Source: Rhizobium sp. FKL33 (GTDB lineage: Bacteria > Pseudomonadota > Alphaproteobacteria > Rhizobiales > Rhizobiaceae). From it: a DNA stretch of 64,000 nt. A program made the position numbers and the translations under genes. Of this stretch, positions 25,336 to 34,708 are shown one piece after another (position 1 is the first letter of the stretch; every line of letters starts with the position of its first letter). The stretch covers positions 1 to 64,000 of the forward strand of contig NZ_STFX01000039.1 in NCBI RefSeq assembly GCF_005222915.1, written 5' to 3'. The notes under the pieces were generated by a model that did not search any database, was not told where the DNA came from, and was given only the letters and a program-made list of their open reading frames with translations.

Positions 25336-27453
25336 ATGGCGACGCCTACGGATACGCTATTTTCTGATCAATGGCATTTGAAGAACTCCGCGGCCGGCGA
25401 GTTCGATCTCAATGTGCTGGCCGTCTGGAACGCCTATACCGGCGCAGGCGTCAAGGTCATGGTGATCGACGACGGGTTCGACCATGACCATGAGGATCTC
25501 TCCGCCAACTACGATGCGGCGGCTGACCGCGACTATGCTGATCTGGACGACGACGCTGCGCCGGGCTCGTCCACGGACAACCATGGCACGGCGGTGATCG
25601 GCATCGTCGGCGCCGCCAACAACGGCGTCGGCGGCGTCGGTGTCGCCTATGGCGCGACCCTGATCGGCGCCCGGATCAGCTATGACGTCACGGCGGACAA
25701 GTGGCGCGAGCAGTTCGTTTCGGCGCTGGGCGATGCGGTGGAGCAGGGCGTCGGCGTCATCAATATGAGCTTCGGCGGCGCCGGCGATTACGACACATTC
25801 GATGGCGCGTCGAATGTGGCGCTCATGCATGCCGCCATCGAAGATGCGGTCGGCAATGGACGCGGCGGTCTCGGCATCGCGCTGGTGAAGTCCGCAGGCA
25901 ATTCGCGTGATGACAAGATCGACGTCAATCACAATCAGACCGACAACGATACCCGCCAGATCATCGTCGCCGCCGTCAATCGCGACGGGACGGTCTCGGA
26001 ATATTCGAGCTACGGCGCACCCATTCTGGTCGCAGCCTTCGGCTCCGGTTATTCCGGCGAGGTGGTGACCACCGATCGCAGCGGCGCCGACGGTTACGAT
26101 ACCGACGCCGGGGCCGATGGCGACTACACCATGACCTTCAACGGCACCTCCGCCGCCGCCCCGATGGTGTCGGGCGTGGTGGCGCTGATGCAAGACGCCA
26201 ATGCCGATCTCGGCTGGCGTGACATCCAGACCATTCTTGCGATCAGCGCCCGCCATGTCGGCTCTGATGTCGGCGGCAGCATCACAGGTTTCGAACGCAC
26301 CGGCTGGGGTTGGAATGGCGCGACGAACTGGAATGGCGGCGGCATGCATTACAGCCTCGATTACGGCTACGGCCTGGTCGACGCTCTGGCGGCCGTGAGG
26401 CTGGCCGAGAGCTGGAATGTCCAATCCACCAGCGCCAACCAACTCTCGACCTCGGCCGATCTGCTCGATTCCTCGATCAGCCTGCCGGACGGCGATATAG
26501 GTGGAACGTCATTGACCGAGACATTCGCCGCCGGCGTTCAGGTGGAGCGGGTGACGGTGACGGTAAGCGTCTCTGCGACCTATGATCAGGACTTCCGTTG
26601 CTATCTCACCGGACCGGATGGCCAGAAGCAGGAATTGATCGCCGATGCCGGATATGGCTCTGAGCTCAATGGCAGCTTCACCTTCCACGCTCAGGGTTTT
26701 CGCGGCGTGTCGAGCCAGGGCGACTGGACCGTCACGCTTGTCGATGACGGCTTCGGCGACGCCACATCGGTGTCCGATGTGGTCGTGAACCTGTTCGGCG
26801 CCGAGGCGAGCAAGAAAGACACCTATTATTTCACCAACGAATTCTCGGATTTCGTCGACAGCCATTCCAAGGCGCTCGCCGACAAGGATGGCGGTGTCGA
26901 TCTTCTCAACGCCGCTGCCGTGTCATCCGCCCTGACCATCAATCTCTCCACGGGCAAGGGGCGCATCGACGGGGTGGCGGTGACCGTCAACGGCGTCGAG
27001 AACATTCAGGGCGGCGACGGCGCCGACAAGCTGACGGGATCGAAGGTAGCCAATACCCTCGATGGCGCGCGGGGCGCGGACAGTCTGACCGGCGGGGCGG
27101 GCAAGGATGCGCTCGAGGGCGGGGCGGGGGCGGACCGCTTCATCTTCCTGTCCAGAACGGATTCCGTGGTCGGCAAGGATCGCGACGTGATTTTCGATTT
27201 CACCGGCGCCGACCTCATCGACCTCAAGGCCATCGACGCAAAATCCGGGTCCGGCAACGACGCCTTCCGTTTCATCAAGGCGCAGGATTTCCATGATCGC
27301 GCCGGCGAACTGCGCTTCGAGAAGATCGACAAGTCCGGCACGGCAAACGACCTGACTTTCATCGAAGGCGACGTCAATGGCGACGGCAAGGCCGATTTCC
27401 AGATCGCGCTCAAGGGCCTGATCACGCTGGGCGCGGGCGACTTCGCGCTCTGA
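25336..27453 (+). CDS. Secreted subtilisin-like protease with P domain and RTX repeats
   Basis: 705 residues from the ATG at 25336, which has GGGGGA 4 bases upstream. The S8 triad is Asp45 (VIDDG), His83 (DNHGT) and Ser272 (NGTSAAAP), with oxyanion Asn189. A proprotein-convertase P domain spans about 405-500. Gly/Asp-rich calcium-binding repeats (GGDGADKLTG, GGAGKDALEGGAGADRF) follow at about 560-610, then a serralysin-type C-terminal domain ending GAGDFAL. With no N-terminal signal peptide and a hydrophobic C terminus, it fits type I secretion. The prsDE genes at 33.4-36.8 kb are the likely exporter. Confidence 0.92.
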   Translation: MATPTDTLFSDQWHLKNSAAGEFDLNVLAVWNAYTGAGVKVMVIDDGFDHDHEDLSANYDAAADRDYADLDDDAAPGSSTDNHGTAVIGIVGAANNGVGGVGVAYGATLIGARISYDVTADKWREQFVSALGDAVEQGVGVINMSFGGAGDYDTFDGASNVALMHAAIEDAVGNGRGGLGIALVKSAGNSRDDKIDVNHNQTDNDTRQIIVAAVNRDGTVSEYSSYGAPILVAAFGSGYSGEVVTTDRSGADGYDTDAGADGDYTMTFNGTSAAAPMVSGVVALMQDANADLGWRDIQTILAISARHVGSDVGGSITGFERTGWGWNGATNWNGGGMHYSLDYGYGLVDALAAVRLAESWNVQSTSANQLSTSADLLDSSISLPDGDIGGTSLTETFAAGVQVERVTVTVSVSATYDQDFRCYLTGPDGQKQELIADAGYGSELNGSFTFHAQGFRGVSSQGDWTVTLVDDGFGDATSVSDVVVNLFGAEASKKDTYYFTNEFSDFVDSHSKALADKDGGVDLLNAAAVSSALTINLSTGKGRIDGVAVTVNGVENIQGGDGADKLTGSKVANTLDGARGADSLTGGAGKDALEGGAGADRFIFLSRTDSVVGKDRDVIFDFTGADLIDLKAIDAKSGSGNDAFRFIKAQDFHDRAGELRFEKIDKSGTANDLTFIEGDVNGDGKADFQIALKGLITLGAGDFAL

Positions 27454-27460
27454 CCTGAGC

Positions 27461-27480
27461 GCCCCCGGATCGCCGGGGGC
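27461..27480 (+). terminator. Terminator hairpin after RTX protease
   Basis: A perfect 8-bp stem GCCCCCGG-atcg-CCGGGGGC lies 7 bp after the protease stop and is followed by CTTGCCTTT, a weak U-rich tail. Confidence 0.6.
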
Positions 27481-27558
27481 CTTGCCTTTGAGCCGCCGTC
27501 TGCTTACACAACCGGTCCATGCGGGCGCGGACCCGCGCCGAGGAGACGGGCCCGGATC

Positions 27559-28281
27559 ATGATCGTATCGCATAAGCATAAGCTGATTTTCCTGAAAGCC
27601 CGCAAGGTCGCCGGCACCTCGCTGGAAATCGCCCTGTCGAAATATTGCGACGGAGCCGACATCATCACCCCGGTCTCCCGCGCCGACGAGGCCATCCGCA
27701 CGCGCCACGGCTTTCAGGGCCCCGCCAATTTCAATTTCGGCTGGGCGCGTCTGTTCGTGAAGGACATGAGCAAGGAGCCGCGGCTCGGCAAATACTGGTT
27801 GCCGCTCAAATATTACAACCACATTCCCGCCAGCCTCGCCCGCCGCCGGCTGGGCGGAAAGATCTGGAACGACTACACCAAGCTCTCGGTGGTCAGAAAC
27901 CCTTGGGACCGCGCCGTGTCGATGTTCTTCTGGAAGAGCAACAAGAAGACCGACAATCCCGACATTTCAGGCTTCACCGATTTCCTGATCGAGAAGAAAG
28001 CCTATATCGCCTCCAACTATCGCAACTATATGATCGGCGGACAGGACGTGGTGGACTTCTACATCCGCTACGAACATTTCGAGGAAGACATGCGCCGCCT
28101 CGAGGCTGAAAAGCCCGGCCTGTCAGGTCTGTGGGACACGATGACCGAAATCCACGCCAAGGGCTCCACCCGCAACCGCGCGCTCACCACCCAGGACATC
28201 TTTGCCGCCCACCCCAAGGCCGACGCGATGATCCGCGAGATCAACGGCTGGGAAATCGAGAAGTTCGGATATCGGTTGTAA
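27559..28281 (+). CDS. Sulfotransferase-family protein
   Basis: 240 residues. The N-terminal loop KARKVAGTSLEIAL corresponds to the 5'-phosphosulfate-binding motif of PAPS-dependent sulfotransferases, and VVRNPWDRAVSMFFW to the 3'-phosphate motif (RNPxxRxxS). It would transfer sulfate from PAPS to a carbohydrate or other acceptor. The window shows no APS kinase, so PAPS would have to be made elsewhere. The acceptor is unknown. It sits alone after the protease terminator. Confidence 0.8.
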   Translation: MIVSHKHKLIFLKARKVAGTSLEIALSKYCDGADIITPVSRADEAIRTRHGFQGPANFNFGWARLFVKDMSKEPRLGKYWLPLKYYNHIPASLARRRLGGKIWNDYTKLSVVRNPWDRAVSMFFWKSNKKTDNPDISGFTDFLIEKKAYIASNYRNYMIGGQDVVDFYIRYEHFEEDMRRLEAEKPGLSGLWDTMTEIHAKGSTRNRALTTQDIFAAHPKADAMIREINGWEIEKFGYRL

Positions 28282-28421
28282 GGGGCGGGCCTTTGCTCCC
28301 CCATGTCGGGAGAGGGACGACATAGGCCGCCATCTCCGGGTGATCTTCTCAGTCAAGCCATTCTTCGAGGACGCAGGCGAGCCCTCCACAAGCGCACGCC
28401 ATGTCGTCGCTTCCCATGTCG

Positions 28422-29807
28422 TCAATTCCCTTTGAGACGGATGACCCGGTCGCAGATGGCCGATAGCAGCGCCTCGTCATGGCTGACGATCATGATGGCC
28501 AAGCCTTGTTCCGCGGCGATGTCCAGCATCAGTCGAATGGTCTGCGCCTGTGTCATCGGGTCCAACCGCGAGGTCGGTTCATCGGCGAACAGGAAGCGCG
28601 GGTCGAGCAGCAGCGCGCGCAGCAGAGCGATGCGTTGGAGTTCGCCGCCGGAAACAGAGTTCGGAAAGCGCGCGAGAAGGTCGGGCGACAACTTCAATCT
28701 GTCCAGCAGCGGCGGAATGCGCGCCTTGTCAATTTTGTGAAGGCGGATCAGGTCATCGAGGCCTTGCCCCAATGTGATGCGGGCTGGAAAGGCGGCGGGC
28801 GGGTCCTGCCAAAGCTTCTGGTAAGCCAGCTTCGGCGCCGCCGGATCGCGCCACAGCGAGCCCGTATAGGGCAGTAGGTCGAGAAGGGCGTTGCCAAGGC
28901 TCGATTTGCCGCAACCGGACGGGCCGAAGACGCCGAGGATCTGGCCGGCGGACAATTCGAAACTGACGGGAGCGAACAACTGCCGCCCGTTTCGCGAGAC
29001 CTGCAACTGCTGCGCCCGGATCAGCGGCGCGGCGGCCGCAGGCGCAAGGCGTCGAGGCCATGTCGTCGGATCGGATGCGACAAGCGCCTGGGTATAGGGA
29101 TGTTCCGGCTCTGAAAGGATGCGCTCGGCCGGGCCGCGCTCCACGACATCGCCGCCCCGCATCACCAAAATCTCGCCGCCCAATCCGGCCGCCAGTTGGA
29201 GATCGTGGGTGATGGTCAGAAGACCGCCGCCATCGTCTATTCCCCGCCGGAGCAGCGCCAGCACGTCGTCGCGGCGTCCGGCATCCAGACCCTTGGTCGG
29301 CTCGTCGGCCACGGTGATCGCTCCGCCTCCGGCGCGCGCAGCGGCGAAGGCCAGCCGCTGCGCCATGCCGCCCGAAAGCTCCCATGGGAATTTCTGTTCC
29401 GCGCCCGCCAGCCCAAGGTCGGCGAGATCGGCCGCGGCCCGGTCGCCGGATTGTGGATCGGACCGCAGGAGCTCATACACTTCCGCCACCTGCTTGCGCG
29501 CGGGCATCAGCGGGTCGAGCGCCAGCCACGGCTCCTGTGGCAGCACGGCAATGTGGCGACCCCACAAGGCGCGATTGGCCTGCGGCCTTGCAGGATCGAA
29601 CGGACGATCATTCACGCTGAGCCTGCCGGCCGCTTCCAGCCCCTGGGGAAGGATGCCGAGAATGGCCTGGGCCAGCAGGCTCTTGCCGGAGCCGCTTTCC
29701 CCAAGCACCGTGACCGCCTTGCCCGGGTTCAGTGTCAGCGAGACCGGGTTGACCAGCGCCTGCGCTCCGGCGCGAACCGTGATGTCTTCGGCGATCAACA
29801 TCGTCAT
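28422..29807 (-). CDS. Fused two-domain ABC ATPase, peptide/nickel type
   Basis: 461 residues from the ATG at 29807, overlapping the permease stop by 4 bases. Two complete nucleotide-binding domains are in tandem. Domain 1: GESGSGKS, ELSGGMAQRLAFAAARAG, VADEPTKGLD. Domain 2: GPSGCGKSS, VSGGELQRIALLRAL, FADEPTSRLD. This is the DppD-DppF pair fused in one chain. It powers the importer encoded by the three upstream genes. C-terminal cysteine clusters of long DppF-type ATPases are absent. Substrate is probably a peptide, metal chelate or nickel. Confidence 0.9.
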   Translation of the reverse strand: MTMLIAEDITVRAGAQALVNPVSLTLNPGKAVTVLGESGSGKSLLAQAILGILPQGLEAAGRLSVNDRPFDPARPQANRALWGRHIAVLPQEPWLALDPLMPARKQVAEVYELLRSDPQSGDRAAADLADLGLAGAEQKFPWELSGGMAQRLAFAAARAGGGAITVADEPTKGLDAGRRDDVLALLRRGIDDGGGLLTITHDLQLAAGLGGEILVMRGGDVVERGPAERILSEPEHPYTQALVASDPTTWPRRLAPAAAAPLIRAQQLQVSRNGRQLFAPVSFELSAGQILGVFGPSGCGKSSLGNALLDLLPYTGSLWRDPAAPKLAYQKLWQDPPAAFPARITLGQGLDDLIRLHKIDKARIPPLLDRLKLSPDLLARFPNSVSGGELQRIALLRALLLDPRFLFADEPTSRLDPMTQAQTIRLMLDIAAEQGLAIMIVSHDEALLSAICDRVIRLKGN

Positions 29808-30583
29808 TTCCGCCCTCCGGCGATCAGGTTGAGGGAAAGAAGCAGGATGAAACACGCGAGCACGGGCTGGATCAGCGCCATCGGCGCTTCGCGCCAGCTC
29901 GGAAGAAGCTCGACCATCATCAGGCCGAGTTCGGGCGTAGGCGCGCGCATGCCGACACTGACAAAGCCGAGCGCCGCGATTGCCGCGATGGCGTTTGCCA
30001 CGCCGAAGGCGGCGGCCGTCCGCAGCATCGGTCCGATCTCCGGCCACAGGATACGGCGGAAGATCCAGAAAGGTCCGAACCCTTGCAGGGTCGCGGCTTC
30101 CACCGCGGGGCTCGCAAGGTGGCTGCGCGCCGCGCTGCGGGTCAGGCGGAAGAACTCGATCCACTGAATCGCCGCGATGCCGGCCCAGAAGGCGAGAGGT
30201 GTCGAGGGAAGGATGACGCCCATCATCAACACCATCAAGAGCGCCGGCAGCGCGAGAAATGAATCGGCGAGCAGGGACAGGCCGCGATCGATCCAGCCTC
30301 CGCGCCAACTCGCCAAAGCGCCAAGCGCGACGCCGGTTACCGCCGCTGTCGCCGTCGCCGCAAGGGCGATGAGCAGCGACAGCCGCAACGCATGCGCAAG
30401 CCGAGAGAACATCGACCGGCCGAGATGGTCGTAACCGAAGGGGGCCGATCCGTCGGCGCCGGCCAACGCCTTCAAAAGCGATTGCTTGAATGGCCCTACC
30501 GTATCGAACGCGGGGCCGATCAGGGCGAAGGCCAGCAGGAGGATGAGCAGCGCCCATCCCAGACGAGAGAGACTAAATGTCAT
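29804..30583 (-). CDS. ABC permease, DppC type
   Basis: 259 residues from the ATG at 30583, the first start that leads straight into the hydrophobic helix LGWALLILLLAFALIGPAF. It has about five to six hydrophobic segments and the EAA loop (SPAVEAATLQGFGPFWIFRR) of peptide/nickel permeases. It overlaps the DppB-type permease by 11 bases and the ATPase by 4, so translation is tightly coupled. It is somewhat shorter than typical DppC (about 280-300), with little cytoplasmic N terminus. Confidence 0.88.
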   Translation of the reverse strand: MTFSLSRLGWALLILLLAFALIGPAFDTVGPFKQSLLKALAGADGSAPFGYDHLGRSMFSRLAHALRLSLLIALAATATAAVTGVALGALASWRGGWIDRGLSLLADSFLALPALLMVLMMGVILPSTPLAFWAGIAAIQWIEFFRLTRSAARSHLASPAVEAATLQGFGPFWIFRRILWPEIGPMLRTAAAFGVANAIAAIAALGFVSVGMRAPTPELGLMMVELLPSWREAPMALIQPVLACFILLLSLNLIAGGRK

Positions 30584-31523
30584 GCCGGAATCCGCGTGGG
30601 TCGATGATGCGTGCAACCAGATCGACGAGGGCGTTGATCGCCACGAAAGCCAGACCCATGACCAACGCGGCGCCTTGAACCATCGGCACGTCCCGATGAA
30701 ACACCGCATGGATGAGGGCGTGGCCGATGCCTGGCCAGCCGAAAATCGTCTCGACCACCACAACGCCTTCGGCGAGCAGCACGAATTGCAAGCCGAGATA
30801 TGTCACCAATGGCGCGCCGACATTGCGAAGTCCGTGGCGCAACAGGATCTGCCGATCGCCAAGGCCTTTGGTCCGAGCGAAGGCATAGAGGGGACTGGCT
30901 GCAACGGCCGCCATGGCGTCGCGGGTAATCCGCGCCGAGGCGGCGGCGAGGCCAAGCGCGAGCGTGGCCGACGGCAGTAGAAAGTGACTGACCTGCCCGT
31001 AACCGGCAGACGGCAAAAGCCGGAACTGAACGGCGACGATTACGATCAGGACGAGGCCCAACAGGAATTGCGGTATCGCCCGAAAGGCAGACGCGACAAC
31101 CAGAAGCGCATGGTCAAACCGGCCGCCCGCGTGCAGGCCGGCATAAAGGCCGAGCGGTGGCCCGATCATCAGCGACATCGCCACGGCAGCCGCCGCCAAT
31201 TGAAGACTGGCGCCGAGTTGATGCGCGATCTCGTCCCAGACACTTTGCCCCGAAACCAGCGATTTGCCGAGATCGAACTGGAGCAGATCGCCCATCCAGC
31301 GCAGAAACTGTGCTAGTGGTCCGGCATCGAGGTTCAACTCATGGCGCACCGCTTCGGCAAGTTCGGCCGAGACGATGTCATAGCCATAGCGCGCGGCTGC
31401 GATGCGGTACGCCATGTCTCCAGGCATGGCTTGCATCATCAGAAACGACATCACGCCGACGACGAGAGCAACGCCCGCCGCCTGACACAGGCGGAAGGCG
31501 ACGACGCGCAAGACTGAAGTCAC
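30573..31523 (-). CDS. ABC permease, DppB type
   Basis: 316 residues. N-terminal membrane helix, the large periplasmic segment (RYGYDIVSAELAEAVRHELN), then five more hydrophobic segments. The EAA loop PLYAFARTKGLGDRQILLRH and the C-terminal VDLVARIIDPRGF are standard DppB/NikB sequences. It forms the heterodimeric channel with the DppC-type partner. Its start overlaps the binding-protein stop by 4 bases. Confidence 0.9.
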   Translation of the reverse strand: MTSVLRVVAFRLCQAAGVALVVGVMSFLMMQAMPGDMAYRIAAARYGYDIVSAELAEAVRHELNLDAGPLAQFLRWMGDLLQFDLGKSLVSGQSVWDEIAHQLGASLQLAAAAVAMSLMIGPPLGLYAGLHAGGRFDHALLVVASAFRAIPQFLLGLVLIVIVAVQFRLLPSAGYGQVSHFLLPSATLALGLAAASARITRDAMAAVAASPLYAFARTKGLGDRQILLRHGLRNVGAPLVTYLGLQFVLLAEGVVVVETIFGWPGIGHALIHAVFHRDVPMVQGAALVMGLAFVAINALVDLVARIIDPRGFRHDI

Positions 31524-33022
31524 TCGACGAACTCCGCCGACTTCAGACCCAGGCTGCGTTCATAGGGGTCGATGACAATGCCCTTGACCTTCTTGGAAAC
31601 GGCGACCCTTTGCTGATACCAGGCGATCGGCAGCACCGGCAATTCGGAATTCAGTGTCGTCGCGAGGGCTGAACGGTCGGCGTCGCCGCCGCCTTCAGAA
31701 GCCAGCCTCTGCACAGCGGCGGCGAAATAGGCGTTCCGCCACCCCATGGCGCCCCAGTCTCCCGTCGGCGCATAGTCCTGCAACAGCGTGCCGATCGGAT
31801 CGGGCGTCAGCGCGAAGTTGCGTGCAAACAGGGCCATCTGCAGCGTGCCGGCCGCATGCTTGGCGGGTATCTCCGAGGAGTTGGTGGAATTGATCGTCAC
31901 GGCAATGCCGACATCGCGGAACATCTGTTCAAGCACGGCTGCGGTCAACGGCAGTTCCGGCCGGTCGGGATAGGTCAGAAGCTCGACCTCGAAACGTTTG
32001 CCGTCATTTTCCAGAATTCCGTCTGCCCCCGGCGTCCAGCCGGCCGCGGCGAAGGCGGCCTTTGCGGCGTTCGCGTCATAGCCGAGCCCTTCCAGCCTGT
32101 CGTCATGCCAGCCAGTCATGGCCGGCGGGAACATCTGCGTCGCCGCGGCCGGATAGCGGAGAACCGCCTGCGCCAGTCCTGCGCGGTCGATCGCGAGCGA
32201 GAGCGCCTTGCGCTCCTCGACCGTGTCGAAGAAGGGCAGACCGATATTGACTTTCAGGAGCAGCAGACGAGGAAGCGAAACGGATTCCACTGTCAGGCTG
32301 TCCACAGACTGCAAACGCGCGACCGAAGCCGGATCGAGATTGACGACGACTTCAGCGTCGCCTGCTTCGGCCATCAGCGCACGGGTCTCTGAGCGGCTGA
32401 TGCCGCTGTAACGAACGGCCGGAATCTTGGCTGCGCCACCCCAGTAACCGTCAAAACGCTCGGCTTCGAGCGTCATCGGCGGCTCAAGTTTCGTGGCCTT
32501 GAACGCTCCGGTGCCGATCAGCGCCGTGACCGCGCCATCATCGGCATAGGCCGCCGGGGCGAGGATGCCGGTCCGATACTCCGCCAGGAACGCCGGCAGC
32601 GCGGCGAAAGGCTTCAGGAGCGTGATGACGACGTCGTCGCCCTCGGCTGCGATCGACGCAACCGGAGCCCGCGTCAGGATGCCTTCCTTCTTGCTGGACC
32701 AGTTCAGGGCGAGTGCGGCGGCCTTTGCGGTCAGCGGGCTGCCGTCATGAAATGTCACGCCCGGGCGGATATGAAAGCGCCATGTCAACCTGTCGTCGCT
32801 CACTTTCCAGCCATCCGAAAGGCTTGGAAGCAATGTGCCGGAGGCGTCGGCATTCACGAGAGTCTCGACGACATCCATCTTTTGGAAGATATCGCCCGAG
32901 AGGACCGGATCGGCCGATTTGATCTCGAAAGGCGCAGCGACGTCAAGCGCGCTGGGATCGGCAAGAGCCGCCATTGGAAGGAGGGTGGCAAAGAGGGCGG
33001 CAATCGAAAGAGGGCGCAGCAC
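31520..33022 (-). CDS. Extracellular solute-binding protein, family 5 (peptide/nickel)
   Basis: 500 residues from the GTG at 33022, chosen because GGAG lies 7 bases upstream and a Zur-like palindrome occupies the sequence just before. The signal peptide (LSIAALFATLLPMAALA) is followed by an SBP_bac_5 fold with the family motif LTWRFHIRPGVTFHDGSPLT. It is the first gene of a complete four-gene ABC importer. Cluster-C proteins bind peptides, nickel, haem or metal-chelate complexes. No His-rich site is obvious, so the ligand is unknown. Confidence 0.88.
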   Translation of the reverse strand: MLRPLSIAALFATLLPMAALADPSALDVAAPFEIKSADPVLSGDIFQKMDVVETLVNADASGTLLPSLSDGWKVSDDRLTWRFHIRPGVTFHDGSPLTAKAAALALNWSSKKEGILTRAPVASIAAEGDDVVITLLKPFAALPAFLAEYRTGILAPAAYADDGAVTALIGTGAFKATKLEPPMTLEAERFDGYWGGAAKIPAVRYSGISRSETRALMAEAGDAEVVVNLDPASVARLQSVDSLTVESVSLPRLLLLKVNIGLPFFDTVEERKALSLAIDRAGLAQAVLRYPAAATQMFPPAMTGWHDDRLEGLGYDANAAKAAFAAAGWTPGADGILENDGKRFEVELLTYPDRPELPLTAAVLEQMFRDVGIAVTINSTNSSEIPAKHAAGTLQMALFARNFALTPDPIGTLLQDYAPTGDWGAMGWRNAYFAAAVQRLASEGGGDADRSALATTLNSELPVLPIAWYQQRVAVSKKVKGIVIDPYERSLGLKSAEFVE

Positions 33023-33035
33023 GATCAAACTCCGT

Positions 33036-33053
33036 AATGTTATAGAGTAACGC
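33036..33053. promoter_or_regulatory. Zur-like palindrome before the ABC importer
   Basis: AATGTTATAGAGTAACGC has perfect GTTA/TAAC arms and resembles the left half of the proteobacterial Zur site (TGTTATA-nn-TATAACA). It lies 14-31 bases before the proposed GTG start, where a repressor would block transcription. If bound by Zur, the importer would be a zinc-starvation system, for example for a zinc chelate. Confidence 0.35.
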
Positions 33054-33307
33054 TTCTTAGTCGCGCTTGTTTTGTTGTTCAAGACACCCGGTCGAAAAAG
33101 CGTCGCGGTCCGCTACAATTCCACAGCGAGTTCAAAACCGAACCAATCCATAGACATGTTGCCAAACCCGGTGGAGGCTCGAAAAGAGCCGGCCCAGCTC
33201 AAGCCGGCACGGCAGGTCGCCGCTGCGCCTTCACCGTCGGCGCCGTATTGGCGCCGGCTCTGCATCCCGCGACCGCCAGTGTCCGACCTCGCGTCCTCCC
33301 GAAATAC

Positions 33308-33336
33308 AAAAAAGGCCGGGTCACCCCCGGCCTTTT
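33308..33336 (-). terminator. Rho-independent terminator of prsDE
   Basis: On minus: AAAAGGCCGGG, a 5-base loop, then CCCGGCCTTTTTT, a perfect stem with a six-U tail 23 bp past the prsE stop. Confidence 0.85.
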
Positions 33337-33358
33337 CCATGTCCCAAACTCTTCCGCC

Positions 33359-34708
33359 TTACCGCTCCAGCATCGACTTGCCGAAATAGCCCGTCAGCGG
33401 ACGCACCAGGTAGTCCCAGGGCGTGCGGTAGCTGGTGCGGATGAAGGCGTCCACGGGCATGCCGGGGCGGATCTTCTGGGTGGGGCCGATATATTTTTCC
33501 TCGCCCGGCAAAAGCTCGATGGAGGCGGTGTAATAGCTCTGGCCGGTGCGCTCGTTGGTGATGATGTCGGCCGAGACGCGGCGCACGCGGCCCTTGATGT
33601 CGGGCGTGTGGCGATGGTCGAAGCTCTGGAAGCGGATGATGGCTTCCTGGCCTTCGCGCACCTGATCGATCTGCGAAGGCGGCAACTGCACGCTGATCAC
33701 CAGCTTCACATTGTCGGGCACGATTTCCATCATCGGCTCGGCGGCGCGCACCACGGCGCGGATGGCGTGGACCTGCAGGTTGAACACCTTGCCTTCCGTC
33801 GGCGACTTCACCTCGATGCGCGACAGCGTCTCGAGCGTGGAATTGCGGCGTTCTTTCAGTTCCGCCACCTTGGCGTCGGTGTCGGAAAGCTCCTTGATCG
33901 CCTCTTCGCGCATCTGGGCGGAGACATTGATGATGGCGAGTTCGAGTTCGGCCACGCGCGCCCGGTTTTCGGCGATCGAGGCCTGCGATTCCGAAATGCT
34001 GCCGCGCGCCTGCGCTGCGTCGCGCTCATAGGCGCTGACGCGGGTCATCTCGGTCAACCCCTTGGCGAGCAGCGCCTTCTGGCGATCCACATCGCCGGTC
34101 AGCAGCGTGAACTGCTCCTGCAGCGCGGCGATGCGGGCGCGCAGACCGTCATTCTGCTTTTCGATCTGCGACTTCCGTTCCTGCAACTGTTCGATCTGCT
34201 TGTCGCGGGTCAGACGCCGGGCGACCAGCAACTCCTTCTGGCTGCGGATGATCTCGGCGGCCGTGGCGTCGGTTTTGGCGCGTTCGACGAGATCCTTGTC
34301 GAACACCGGTTCGGGCAGTTCGTCCTGCTCGGCGATCAGCCGGGCGCGCACGCCGAGCAACGGATAGAGCTGGCTTTCGGTGACGGCGAGTTCGGCGCGG
34401 TCGAACGTGTCGTCGAATTCGATGAGAGTCTGGCCGGCTTTCACCAGTTGGCCGTCGCGCACCAGGATCTTGCCGATCACGCCGCCGGTGGCGTGCTGGA
34501 TCACCTGTCGCTTGGTTTCGACTTCCACCACGCCCTGGCCCACCACGGCGCCGGCCATGGTGGTGAACACCGACCATGCGCCGAAGCCGAAGACGAGAAT
34601 GAAGAGCGCAATGAAGCCCATGATCATGTAGCGGCGCGCGCTCCAGGCTTCGGATGTCGCTGACGGGGCGCTGGGCGCGGCGCGAAGTTGCAATGCGTCA
34701 GGGCTCAT
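33359..34708 (-). CDS. prsE: Type I secretion membrane-fusion protein (PrsE/PrtE/HlyD family)
   Basis: 449 residues. One N-terminal membrane helix (MIMGFIALFILVFGFGAW), a lipoyl-like half (QHATGGVIGKILVRDGQLVK), a long coiled-coil region (about 110-300) and the HlyD C-terminal signature ending near VDAFIRTSYRTPWDYLVRPL. It spans the periplasm, linking the ABC exporter to an outer-membrane TolC-type channel that is not encoded here. It overlaps prsD by 4 bases and ends in a good terminator. Likely substrates in the window are three RTX proteins. Confidence 0.92.
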   Translation of the reverse strand: MSPDALQLRAAPSAPSATSEAWSARRYMIMGFIALFILVFGFGAWSVFTTMAGAVVGQGVVEVETKRQVIQHATGGVIGKILVRDGQLVKAGQTLIEFDDTFDRAELAVTESQLYPLLGVRARLIAEQDELPEPVFDKDLVERAKTDATAAEIIRSQKELLVARRLTRDKQIEQLQERKSQIEKQNDGLRARIAALQEQFTLLTGDVDRQKALLAKGLTEMTRVSAYERDAAQARGSISESQASIAENRARVAELELAIINVSAQMREEAIKELSDTDAKVAELKERRNSTLETLSRIEVKSPTEGKVFNLQVHAIRAVVRAAEPMMEIVPDNVKLVISVQLPPSQIDQVREGQEAIIRFQSFDHRHTPDIKGRVRRVSADIITNERTGQSYYTASIELLPGEEKYIGPTQKIRPGMPVDAFIRTSYRTPWDYLVRPLTGYFGKSMLER

